DNA from: Caballeronia fortuita
GTDB taxonomy: Bacteria; Pseudomonadota; Gammaproteobacteria; Burkholderiales; Burkholderiaceae
Reading direction: 5' to 3'
Assembly (NCBI RefSeq): GCF_001544835.2
Contig: NZ_FCNX02000005.1
Location: 124,001-188,000, forward strand
DNA length: 64,000 bases
A program made the position numbers and the translations under genes. The notes beneath the pieces were generated by a model. The model saw nothing but the letters and a program-made list of their open reading frames with translations, ran no database searches and was not told the DNA's origin. Positions within the stretch are counted from its first letter, which is position 1. Every line of letters begins with the position of its first letter. Below, one piece after another: positions 54,130 to 62,883 of this stretch.

Positions 54130-55791
54130 ATGACTTCGAGCTTCACCGCTAGTCCGTTGGACAATCTCGCAGCAAACATTGGTATCACCCCGACGGCCGA
54201 CACCCCGGCCACCGACGCACCCGCACCCGCCGACAAGCCCGCCGGCCCCACTTTCGAATCGCTCGGCCTTTCCGCCGATATCGTGTCCGCGCTGACCGCC
54301 GCGGGCTATCAGTCGCCTACGCCCGTGCAGCAGCGCGCGATTCCCGCCGCGCTCGCCGGCCGCGATCTGCTTGTCTCCAGCCCGACCGGTTCGGGCAAGA
54401 CGGCGGCATTCATGTTGCCGGCCATCGAAAAATTCGCGCAACTGCAAAAGCTCGAAGCCTCGCAGCCGCGCGCGCCGCGTGACCCGAACGCACCGCGCGG
54501 CCGCCGTCCGCAGCCGATCGCGCGCCCGAAGCTGCTCGTGCTCACGCCGACGCGCGAACTCGCGATGCAGGTTTCCACCGCCGCGACCACGTACGGCAAG
54601 CATCTGCGCCGTCTGCGCACGGTCAGCATTCTCGGCGGCGTTGCTTACGGCCAGCAGTTGATGCTTCTCGCCAAGAATCCCGAGATTCTCGTCGCGACGC
54701 CGGGCCGTCTGATCGACCACCTCGAACGCGGCCGCATCGATCTGTCGGAACTGAACATGCTCGTGCTCGACGAAGCCGACCGCATGCTCGACATGGGCTT
54801 CATCGAAGACATCGAGACGATCGTCGACGCCACGCCCGCGTCGCGCCAGACGCTGCTGTTCTCGGCGACCATCGACGGCAAGATCACGTCGCTGACCGGA
54901 CGCCTGCTGAAGGATCCGGAGCGCATCGAGATCGTCCAGAAGCTCGAAGCGAAGAGCAACATCGCGCAGACCGTGCATTACGTCGATGACCGCGATCACA
55001 AGGATCGTCTGCTCGATCATCTGCTGCGCGACGCCGGACTCGATCAGGCGATCGTGTTCACGGCGACCAAGAGCGACGCCGATCTCATCGCCAATCGTCT
55101 CGCCGACGCGGGCTTCGAATCCGCGGCGCTCCACGGCGATCTGCCGCAAGGCGCGCGTAACCGCACCATTCGCGCGCTGCGCGAAAAGCGCGTGCGCGTG
55201 CTGGTCGCAACCGACGTCGCCGCGCGCGGCATCGACATTCCGGGCATCACGCACGTCTTCAACTACGACCTGCCGAAGTTCGCGGAAGATTATGTGCACC
55301 GTATCGGCCGCACCGGCCGTGCGGGCCGCAGCGGCACTGCGGTCAGCCTCGTGCATTACGCCGAGATGGGCGCGCTCAAGCGCATCGAACGCTTCGTGCG
55401 CTCGCCGCTGCCGGTGAACGTCGTCGTGGGCTTCGAACCGCGCAAGTCGCCGCCCAAGGGTGGCTTCGGCGGGGGTCGAGGCCGCCCGAGCGGCAATGGC
55501 GGCGGCCGTCGCTTCGGCAGCGGTAACGGCGGCGGCAGCGGCCGCGGCTATGGTCCGGGCAACGCCGGCGGCTACGGCAACAAGTCGAACGCCGGTTCGC
55601 GCGAAGGCGGCTATCGCGGTGGCAACAGCGACGGCGGTTATCGTGGTGGCAATAGCGACGGCGGTTATCGTGGTGGCAACAGCGACGGCGGTTATCGTGG
55701 CGGCAACCGCGGCGAAGGCGGCTTCGGCTCGCGCGACGGCTACAGCGCACGCCGCAACGATGGCCCGCGCGCACCGCGCCGCGGCAACTAA
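54130..55791 (+). CDS. rhlE: DEAD-box RNA helicase, RhlE type
   Basis: RhlE helicases remodel RNA in ribosome assembly and cold adaptation. The 553-residue protein has the Q motif (FESLGLSADI and TPVQQRAIPAAL), SSPTGSGKTAAFMLPA, VLDEADRMLDMGF, LLFSATID and VATDVAARGIDIPG. HRIGRTGRAGRSGTA completes the core. An Ala/Pro/Asp-rich segment of about 35 residues precedes it. A Gly/Arg/Asn/Ser-rich tail from about residue 445 has a 9-residue repeat (GGYRGGNSD). An insertion near residue 115 (APRDPNAPRGRRPQPIARPK) also appears. Confidence 0.93.
   Translation: MTSSFTASPLDNLAANIGITPTADTPATDAPAPADKPAGPTFESLGLSADIVSALTAAGYQSPTPVQQRAIPAALAGRDLLVSSPTGSGKTAAFMLPAIEKFAQLQKLEASQPRAPRDPNAPRGRRPQPIARPKLLVLTPTRELAMQVSTAATTYGKHLRRLRTVSILGGVAYGQQLMLLAKNPEILVATPGRLIDHLERGRIDLSELNMLVLDEADRMLDMGFIEDIETIVDATPASRQTLLFSATIDGKITSLTGRLLKDPERIEIVQKLEAKSNIAQTVHYVDDRDHKDRLLDHLLRDAGLDQAIVFTATKSDADLIANRLADAGFESAALHGDLPQGARNRTIRALREKRVRVLVATDVAARGIDIPGITHVFNYDLPKFAEDYVHRIGRTGRAGRSGTAVSLVHYAEMGALKRIERFVRSPLPVNVVVGFEPRKSPPKGGFGGGRGRPSGNGGGRRFGSGNGGGSGRGYGPGNAGGYGNKSNAGSREGGYRGGNSDGGYRGGNSDGGYRGGNSDGGYRGGNRGEGGFGSRDGYSARRNDGPRAPRRGN
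55606..55704 (+). repeat. 27-bp tandem repeat in the helicase tail
   Basis: There are three full units and a partial fourth (55606, 55633, 55660, 55687), encoding GGYRGGNSD repeated. It is a microsatellite-like expansion of a disordered RGG-type tail. Confidence 0.9.
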
Positions 55792-55840
55792 GCGGCTATC
55801 GCAAGGCGCGCTTCCGGGCGCCGCCTTCGTTGCAGGAAGA

Positions 55841-55870
55841 AACCGATGCCTTGCGCATCGGTTTTTTTTC
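55841..55870 (+). terminator. Intrinsic terminator after rhlE
   Basis: AACCGATGC (55841-55849), a 5-nt loop and GCATCGGTT (55855-55863), ending in eight T residues. It is 49 bp after the rhlE stop. Confidence 0.85.
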
Positions 55871-56070
55871 GCCCCGCCTCCATATTTCACCATGCGCAAT
55901 GGCCTTTTGCGTCGCAAAAGATGTGCTGCGCGGCACAAACGTGTTCATTGCAAGATAGAAAAAGCCGTTCCGCATTACGATAAACTGCGCATATATCATT
56001 GAAAATAAAGCAATAAAATAATCCGCATTTCTCCCAGAGAGGGGTGTTTCGCGAGCCGCGTTTTGCCTAG

Positions 56071-56086
56071 ACTCTTATATAAGAGT
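56071..56086. promoter_or_regulatory. Perfect 16-bp palindrome upstream of aceA
   Basis: ACTCTTATATAAGAGT is an exact inverted repeat 100 bp before the aceA ATG. Its size and TATA-centred form fit a dimeric repressor operator, perhaps of the GntR type. It may overlap the -10 element. Confidence 0.6.
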
Positions 56087-56185
56087 TGAGCAAACGCAGA
56101 TAGCCAAACGCGGCGCACCGGAGCTCAAGTCGTCCAGAACATCGTTCAGGAATCGTCATTCAGTCCAATCTCAAGGAGAAACGCT

Positions 56186-57493
<1,308 letters not shown>

Positions 57494-57539
57494 TACGGCT
57501 CCAGCAGGCGCATCAGGGAGAGCGGTGAAAAGAAGCGGC

Positions 57540-57613
57540 GGCCACGGCGCATGCAATGATGCGCCGTGGCCGCGGCTCAAACGAAAGCGCATCGCGTGCG
57601 CTTTCGTTTGAGC
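57540..57613. terminator. Two tandem perfect hairpins between aceA and uspA
   Basis: The first is a 13-bp stem (57540-57552 with 57559-57571; 6-nt loop). The second is a 17-bp stem (57575-57591 with 57597-57613; 5-nt loop) containing ACGAAAGCGCA/TGCGCTTTCGT. They separate convergent genes. Neither has a long T-run, so they may act as bidirectional or Rho-independent-like terminators, or as mRNA 3'-end stabilisers. Confidence 0.65.
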
Positions 57614-57630
57614 GATGACGAGCGATCAAG

Positions 57631-58065
57631 TCAGCGGTAGACGATCACCGGAATTTTCGTGTGCGTGAGCACGCGCTGCGTTTCGCTGCCGATCAAGAGG
57701 CTGCCGATGCCGCGCCGACCGTGCGACGCCATTAGGATCACGTCGCAGCCGTTCTGCTCGGCAGCCTCGATGATGCCGATGTACGGCGCGGCGTCGATGC
57801 TCGTCACGCTCGCGCAGGGCACGCCAGCACTTTCGGCGGCGCGCTCGACCGCGCGCAGATGTTCGCGCGCTTCGTTTTCGGCGCGCGCGTGGAAATCGTC
57901 GGGCGGCTCGACGGCGACATCGGCGAAAGGGGAATACGGATATTGCGGCAGGCACGCGTAAGCCGTGATGCGCGCGCCAACGGATTGTGCGAGATCGATC
58001 GCGCCGTCGATGGCCTTTTGCGATAGCTCCGAGCCGTCGGTCGGCACGAGGATGTGTTTGAACAT
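57631..58065 (-). CDS. Universal stress protein, UspA family
   Basis: The 144-residue protein starts MFKHILVPTDGSELSQKAID and has the ATP-binding motif near the C-terminus in the form ASHGRRGIGSLLIGSETQRV, with LTHTKIPVIVYR at the end. It is a single-domain Usp that probably binds ATP. GGGGAGGAC lies before the ATG at 58065. It lies between aceA (convergent) and the lysR gene. No sign of its inducing condition is visible. Confidence 0.93.
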   Translation of the reverse strand: MFKHILVPTDGSELSQKAIDGAIDLAQSVGARITAYACLPQYPYSPFADVAVEPPDDFHARAENEAREHLRAVERAAESAGVPCASVTSIDAAPYIGIIEAAEQNGCDVILMASHGRRGIGSLLIGSETQRVLTHTKIPVIVYR

Positions 58066-58196
58066 GGTGTCCTCCCCGCAAGTGTGCGGTGCGTGCTTCT
58101 ATTGTAGTAACGGCCACGCAGGCGAAGAAAGTTTCGATGCGCCGCGCCGGCTCCGCCGTTCAAGGCGCCAGCATAGGAATCCGAAACGTTTTGCTT

Positions 58197-59099
58197 TCAT
58201 GCCCAATAGCCCGTCGCGTTATACGTATGCTTGAGCAGATCGAGGAAAAGCCGCACACGCAACGGCAAGTGCCGTCGCTGCGGAAACACCGCGTGAATGC
58301 CGATCGGCGGCGCGGCGAACGCATCGAGCACGCTCACCAGGCGCCCCGCGCCGATGTCGTCGCCGACTTCCCACCAGGATCGCCACGCGAGACCGCGGCC
58401 TTCGAGACACCATTCGTGCAGCACGGCGCCGTCCGAGCATTCCATGGTGCCGGAGACCTTGATCGTCACGACCTTGCCGTCCTGCTCGAAGACCCAGCCG
58501 CGCTGCTGATTCGCCGAAGCCCCGAGCGCGAGGCAATTGTGATGCGCGAGCGCGGCGAGATCGGCGGGCTCGCCGCGCTTTTCCAGATACTCCGGCGATG
58601 CGACGCACACGCGCCGGTTTTCCCCGAGCTTGAGCGATACGAGCGACGAGTCCGGCAGCTCGCCGAGACGCACGGCGCAATCGAAACCTTCGTTGACGAG
58701 ATCGATCATGCGATCGGTCAAATCGAGACTCACGGAGACATCCGGATGCAGCGTGGTGAATTTCGGCACCAGCGGCGCGACGTGACGCCGCCCGAAGCCC
58801 GCCGGCGCCGACACGCGCAGATGCCCGCTCGCCTTCACGCCGCCCGCCGACACGCTCGCCTCCGCGTTCTGCATGTCGTTGATGATGCGCTGGCAGTCCT
58901 CGAGGAATGCCGAGCCTTCGAACGTCAGCGTGATCCGGCGCGTCGTGCGCACGAGCAGCTTCACGCCGAGCCGCTCTTCGAGCGCGTCGAGCCTGCGTCC
59001 GATGACCGCCGGCGCGATGCCTTCCGCCTGCGCCGCCGCCGACAGACTGCCTTTCGCGGCCACCGAGGCGAACGTTTCTATCTGCTTGAACCGATCCAT
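58197..59099 (-). CDS. LysR-family transcriptional regulator
   Basis: The 300-residue protein has the N-terminal winged helix (DRFKQIETFASVAAKGSLSA, then AQAEGIAPAVIGRRLDALEE) and a periplasmic-binding-like effector domain. It is of the aromatic/CrgA-like type, judged by the RVSAPAGFGRRHVAPLVP segment. It diverges from the haloacid dehalogenase-aceB pair, so it may regulate them; the effector is unknown. Confidence 0.92.
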   Translation of the reverse strand: MDRFKQIETFASVAAKGSLSAAAQAEGIAPAVIGRRLDALEERLGVKLLVRTTRRITLTFEGSAFLEDCQRIINDMQNAEASVSAGGVKASGHLRVSAPAGFGRRHVAPLVPKFTTLHPDVSVSLDLTDRMIDLVNEGFDCAVRLGELPDSSLVSLKLGENRRVCVASPEYLEKRGEPADLAALAHHNCLALGASANQQRGWVFEQDGKVVTIKVSGTMECSDGAVLHEWCLEGRGLAWRSWWEVGDDIGAGRLVSVLDAFAAPPIGIHAVFPQRRHLPLRVRLFLDLLKHTYNATGYWA

Positions 59100-59132
59100 G
59101 CGTGTTCGTCGTCAATTACGTCGTTGGAGCAC

Positions 59133-59161
59133 AGATTAGGTAAGTAAAAGTAAAAGATCAA
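59133..59161 (-). promoter_or_regulatory. Promoter for the lysR gene
   Basis: On the minus strand TTGATC, a 17-bp spacer and TAATCT. It would start transcription about 26 nt before the ATG. The spacer contains TTTTACTTTTACTT repeats, possibly part of the regulator's own binding site. Confidence 0.5.
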
Positions 59162-59201
59162 GTGATGCTGCGGTGCTTTTTCCTTCACTGAGATCACGAA
59201 T

Positions 59202-59207
59202 ACAATC
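59202..59207 (+). promoter_or_regulatory. Candidate -10 element for the dehalogenase-aceB operon
   Basis: TACAAT lies 31 bp before the ATG at 59238, within the 138-bp divergent region. The -35 (TTTTCC) is weak, as would fit an activator-dependent promoter. Confidence 0.4.
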
Positions 59208-59237
59208 GATCCCGACCTCTAAACGGAGCGCAAGGCT

Positions 59238-60059
59238 ATGTCGGCCATAACGACACACGCATCGTCCATCGATTTGTCCAAATCTCCTCGCGCAGTCATC
59301 TTCGATGCTTACGGCACGCTTTTCGACGTCCACTCGGTCGTCGCGGCTGCCGAACAGCTTTTCCCCGGCCACGGCGATGCGCTCTCGAAGCTCTGGCGCC
59401 GCAAGCAGATCGAATACACGCAACTGCGCACGCTCGCGGACCCGTCGGGCGCGCGCTACGAGCCGTTCTGGAAGATCACGATCGATGCGCTGCGCCACGC
59501 CGCCGCGCGCCTGAAACTCGCCGATGCGCTCTCGAGCGCCGCTGAAAAGCGCCTTCTCGACGAATACGCATGCCTGTCCGCATTCCCCGACACCCTGCCC
59601 GCGCTCAGATCGTTGCACGATGACCTCGACATGCCGCTCGCGATCCTGTCGAACGGCAATCCGCCGATGCTCGACATCGCCGTAAAAAGCGCGGGCATGA
59701 GCGGACTTTTCGATCACGTACTGTCGGCCGACGCCGCACGCGTCTACAAGCCCGCGCCCGCCGCCTATGCGCTCGGCACGCAGGCGTTCGACGCCAGTGC
59801 GCGCGACATCGTGTTCGCGTCGAGCAACGGCTGGAACGTCGCCGGCGCGACATGGTTCGGCTACACCACTTTCTGGATCAACCGCGCCGGGCTGCCGCCC
59901 GAAGAACTGGGCGTCGCGCCGCACGGCAGCGGCCGCGGCATGGCGGAACTCATCGCATTCATCGAAGGCGGCTTCGCGCGCCCGGGCAACGCATCGCGCG
60001 GTCGCAAACAACTTGCGCGCCTTCAACAAACTCGCAAAACCATCAGCAAAACCGTCTGA
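59238..60059 (+). CDS. Haloacid dehalogenase type II-like hydrolase
   Basis: The 273-residue HAD-superfamily protein has the nucleophile Asp23 in AVIFDAYGTLFDVHSV and then LSNGNPPM. RVYKPAPAAYALG and FASSNGWNVAGATWFG complete the pattern of L-2-haloacid dehalogenases, where the usual SSNAWD reads SSNGWN. That Asn in place of the second conserved Asp is a change at a key position. Real activity may be on another small acid. It ends 18 bp before aceB and is probably cotranscribed. Confidence 0.82.
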   Translation: MSAITTHASSIDLSKSPRAVIFDAYGTLFDVHSVVAAAEQLFPGHGDALSKLWRRKQIEYTQLRTLADPSGARYEPFWKITIDALRHAAARLKLADALSSAAEKRLLDEYACLSAFPDTLPALRSLHDDLDMPLAILSNGNPPMLDIAVKSAGMSGLFDHVLSADAARVYKPAPAAYALGTQAFDASARDIVFASSNGWNVAGATWFGYTTFWINRAGLPPEELGVAPHGSGRGMAELIAFIEGGFARPGNASRGRKQLARLQQTRKTISKTV

Positions 60060-60077
60060 CCGACCAAGGAGAAAACC

Positions 60078-61688
60078 ATGACGCATCCATCGAATCCGCT
60101 TTCGCTTCCGAAAGGCATGGCAATCTCGGCCGATATCAAGCCCGGCTACGAGACCATCCTGACGCCCGAGGCGCTCGCGTTCGTCGCGTCGCTGCATCGG
60201 CAGTTCGAGCCGCGCCGCCGGCAGTTGCTCGGCGCGCGCGTCGAGCGCACGAAGCGTCTCGATGCCGGCGAGCGTCCGAACTTTCTCGAAGAGACGAAAT
60301 CGATCCGCGAAGGCGACTGGAAAGTCGCGCCGCTGCCGAACGATCTGCAATGCCGTCGCGTGGAAATCACCGGCCCGGTCGAGCGCAAGATGATCATCAA
60401 TGCGCTCAACTCCGGCGCGGATTCGTACATGACCGACTTCGAGGATTCGAACGCGCCGAGCTGGGACAACCAGATCGTCGGCCAGATCAATCTGAAGGAA
60501 GCGGTGCGCCGCACGATTTCGCTCGAGCAGAACGGCAAGTCGTACACGCTCAACGACAAGATCGCGACGCTGATCGTGCGTCCGCGCGGCTGGCATCTCG
60601 ACGAAAAGCACGTCACCGTCGATGGCGAGCGCGTGTCGGGCGGCATCTTCGACTTCGCGCTCTACCTGTTCCATAACGCGAAGGAACTGATCGCGCGCGG
60701 CAGCGGCCCCTACTTCTATCTGCCGAAGATGGAAAGCCATCTCGAAGCGCGGCTGTGGAACGACATCTTCGTCGCCGCGCAGGAGGGCGTGGGCATCGCG
60801 CGCGGCACGATTCGCGCGACCGTGCTCGTCGAAACCATTCTCGCCGCCTTCGAGATGGACGAAATCCTGTACGAGCTGCGCGAACATAGCGCGGGCCTCA
60901 ATGCGGGCCGCTGGGACTACATCTTCTCGGCGATCAAGAAGTTCAAGAACGACACGGACTTCTGCCTTGCCGACCGCGCGAAGATCACGATGACCTCGCC
61001 CTTCATGCGCGCCTACGCGCTCGAATTGCTGAAGACGTGTCACAAGCGTAACGCACCGGCGATCGGCGGCATGTCCGCGCTGATTCCGATCAAGAACGAT
61101 CCGGCCGCGAACGACAAGGCGATGGGCGGCGTGCGCTCCGACAAGGCGCGCGACGCCACCGATGGCTACGATGGCGGCTGGGTCGCGCATCCGGGTCTCG
61201 TGCCGGTGGCGATGGAAGAGTTCGTGAAGGTGCTCGGCGACAAGCCGAATCAGATCGGCAAGCAGCGCACCGACGTTCAGGTGACCGCGCACGACCTGCT
61301 CGATTTCCGTCCGGAAGAGCCGATCACCGAAGCGGGCTTGCGCAACAACGTGAATGTCGGCGTGCACTATCTCGGTTCGTGGCTTGCGGGTAATGGCTGC
61401 GTACCGATCCACAATCTGATGGAAGACGCGGCGACCGCCGAAATCTCGCGCTCGCAGGTGTGGCAATGGATCCGCTCGCCGAAGGGCAAGCTCGACGACG
61501 GCCGCAAAGTCACGGCCGCGATGGTGCGCGAGATCACCATCGACGAACTGGAAAAGGTGAAGCAGGCCGTGGGCGCATCGGGCGCGGACACGAAGCCGTA
61601 CGAACGCGCGGCGAAGATTTTCGAGGAGATGTCGACGTCGGCGCAGTTCACCGAGTTTCTGACGCTGCCGCTCTACGAGGAAATCTGA
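60078..61688 (+). CDS. aceB: Malate synthase A
   Basis: AceB condenses glyoxylate and acetyl-CoA to malate. The 536-residue protein is the A-type length and has [13 protein letters not shown], the acid-rich [20 protein letters not shown] and [13 protein letters not shown]. The C-terminal [10 protein letters not shown] is also typical. AAGGAG lies close before the ATG. It shares an operon with the HAD gene; aceA is upstream on the same strand. A terminator follows. Confidence 0.98.
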   Translation: MTHPSNPLSLPKGMAISADIKPGYETILTPEALAFVASLHRQFEPRRRQLLGARVERTKRLDAGERPNFLEETKSIREGDWKVAPLPNDLQCRRVEITGPVERKMIINALNSGADSYMTDFEDSNAPSWDNQIVGQINLKEAVRRTISLEQNGKSYTLNDKIATLIVRPRGWHLDEKHVTVDGERVSGGIFDFALYLFHNAKELIARGSGPYFYLPKMESHLEARLWNDIFVAAQEGVGIARGTIRATVLVETILAAFEMDEILYELREHSAGLNAGRWDYIFSAIKKFKNDTDFCLADRAKITMTSPFMRAYALELLKTCHKRNAPAIGGMSALIPIKNDPAANDKAMGGVRSDKARDATDGYDGGWVAHPGLVPVAMEEFVKVLGDKPNQIGKQRTDVQVTAHDLLDFRPEEPITEAGLRNNVNVGVHYLGSWLAGNGCVPIHNLMEDAATAEISRSQVWQWIRSPKGKLDDGRKVTAAMVREITIDELEKVKQAVGASGADTKPYERAAKIFEEMSTSAQFTEFLTLPLYEEI

Positions 61689-61720
61689 GCGTTCGCGGCG
61701 TTGCCGCGCACGAAGAAGAA

Positions 61721-61742
61721 ACGGCCCTCGGGCCGTTTTTTT
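61721..61742 (+). terminator. Intrinsic terminator after aceB
   Basis: ACGGCCC, TC loop, GGGCCGT and seven T residues, about 33 bp after the aceB stop. Confidence 0.85.
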
Positions 61743-61843
61743 CGTCTGGCGCGCCTCATGGAACGCGCGCGCCGTGTGCTACATTGCGCATCGTCTTTTC
61801 AACGATTCAAACGTGGAGCGCACCCAGGCGTGCGAACGACAGC

Positions 61844-62104
61844 ATGAGCAATATCCAGCTCGACATCGAATGGACCGAAGCGGCATCGCGCAAGATCGAA
61901 AAGCTGATGCCGCGCAACGTGAACAAGGATTCGTATCTGGCGCTGCCGCCCGTCGAATGTCTGCCGATGGAAGGCGACGTGCTCTTCCTCGGGCCGTCCG
62001 GCAAGCAGCAGCCTTTCATCGTCGCGGAGCGCCAGTATCACCATGACGGCGACGCCGACTGGACCATCATCCTGATCCTCGACGTCCCGCACGAAACCCA
62101 CTGA
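61844..62104 (+). CDS. Small orphan protein, 86 residues
   Basis: The protein starts MSNIQLDIEWTEAASRKIEK and contains PPVECLPMEGDVLFLGPSGK and ERQYHHDGDADWTIILILDV. I do not recognise the family. It has no signal peptide or membrane segment. The start at ATG 61844 has no strong Shine-Dalgarno sequence. It is convergent with the monooxygenase gene. Confidence 0.6.
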   Translation: MSNIQLDIEWTEAASRKIEKLMPRNVNKDSYLALPPVECLPMEGDVLFLGPSGKQQPFIVAERQYHHDGDADWTIILILDVPHETH

Positions 62105-62131
62105 AAGCGCGACGATGCGCGCCCGCGTGCG

Positions 62132-62422
62132 TCAGAGAATCTTGCTGGCGACACGCACCTCGCCGTGCTCGCACAAATCAGGCGACTTGGCGCGGAACGT
62201 CTGAATATGCGCCGTTTCGCCGTGCTTCGCGAGCGCGGCTTCGCTTTCCCAGCGCTCGACGAAGATAAAGCGCCGCGGCTCCTTGATGTCGCGATGCAGG
62301 TCGTATTGCAGCGCGCCTGCTTCCTTGCGCGTCGGCTCGACGTTCGCTTCCAGCACTTGCCTCAGTTCCTCTTCCTTGCCCGGCTTGGCGACAAAAATCG
62401 CGACGACGGCTACTTCCGACAT
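62132..62422 (-). CDS. Antibiotic biosynthesis monooxygenase-domain protein
   Basis: This 96-residue protein is a dimeric ABM-fold (ferredoxin-like) member: VVAIFVAKPGKEEELRQVLE, then CPR-like PTRKEAGALQYDLHRDIKEP and FIFVERWESEAALAKH. It is close to the YgiN-type quinol monooxygenases; a true substrate cannot be named. I use ATG 62422; the frame extends 27 codons with a non-homologous leader. It stands alone. Confidence 0.88.
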   Translation of the reverse strand: MSEVAVVAIFVAKPGKEEELRQVLEANVEPTRKEAGALQYDLHRDIKEPRRFIFVERWESEAALAKHGETAHIQTFRAKSPDLCEHGEVRVASKIL

Positions 62423-62511
62423 GAGCGTTCTCCTGTTTCGATGAAACGATGAAAGCAGGAGCATAACCGCGCGCGCGGGACATCGCCGAAAACGGCCGCT
62501 CATCGAGCCAA

Positions 62512-62544
62512 AGAAAAAGCCCGCGTTCCAAGAGAAACGCGGGC
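62512..62544 (-). terminator. Intrinsic terminator (minus strand)
   Basis: A 9-bp stem GCCCGCGTT/AACGCGGGC with an 8-nt loop, followed by TTTTTCTTT on the minus strand. Confidence 0.75.
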
Positions 62545-62701
62545 AAAAACCGTCGCCCTACGAGGATAGGCGACGGGGCCATCGGGGTTCGCGCATGGCG
62601 AACCAATCGTCTGTTTGTCCGGTGCAACGTGCTGAATGAGCGCGCTTCGAAGAACTTCTGGCGGGCGAATTTCGCCATTGATGTAATGTACTGTCCGCCC
62701 G
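62512..62701 (-). ncRNA. Candidate small RNA with intrinsic terminator
   Basis: The minus strand could give an RNA of about 190 nt with three stem-loops: GGTTCGC/GCGAACC, CCGTCGCC/GGCGACGG and the terminator GCCCGCGTT/AACGCGGGC followed by UUUUUC. bamC upstream already has its own terminator, so a second one without a coding gene suggests an independent transcript. The 5' end is a guess. It could also be just a second terminator. Confidence 0.35.
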
Positions 62702-62828
62702 TTCATTTCTATAAGCTTTTGCGCACATTTCCCGATAGAAAGAATTGTCTGCGCAATTCTTACTCGTCATTCGCATTTCCGTGCATGCTGAGGAAATCGT
62801 TTGCGAGCATCCAGCGAGTGAAACGCAT

Positions 62829-62858
62829 AAAAAAACCGCCTCGCGAAGGAGGCGGTTT
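62829..62858 (-). terminator. Intrinsic terminator after bamC
   Basis: A 10-bp stem AAACCGCCTC/GAGGCGGTTT (62833-62842 with 62849-62858) with a T-run on the minus strand, 26 bp after the bamC stop. Confidence 0.85.
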
Positions 62859-62883
62859 CGTCGGATTTGAACCGAAGAAAATA

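Larger units (their letters stand above)
55792..56185 (+). promoter_or_regulatory. aceA upstream region
   Basis: This gene-free region of about 394 bp holds the rhlE terminator (55841-55870), an AT-rich stretch near 55980-56030, and a perfect palindrome ACTCTTATATAAGAGT at 56071-56086. The AT-rich stretch could host one or more promoters (for example TATATC near 55991), but I cannot choose one with confidence. Confidence 0.55.
62423..62883. other. Gene-free, AT-richer region with several hairpins (possible small RNA)
   Basis: This 461-bp region has no supported protein gene. It holds three consecutive perfect-stem hairpins (62519-62544, 62550-62576, 62586-62604), the first of which ends in a minus-strand T-run; a small 7-bp inverted repeat near 62741-62760; and the bamC terminator at 62829-62858. 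TATAGA at 62708-62713 on the minus strand may be a -10. The -35 is not recognisable. Confidence 0.5.
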
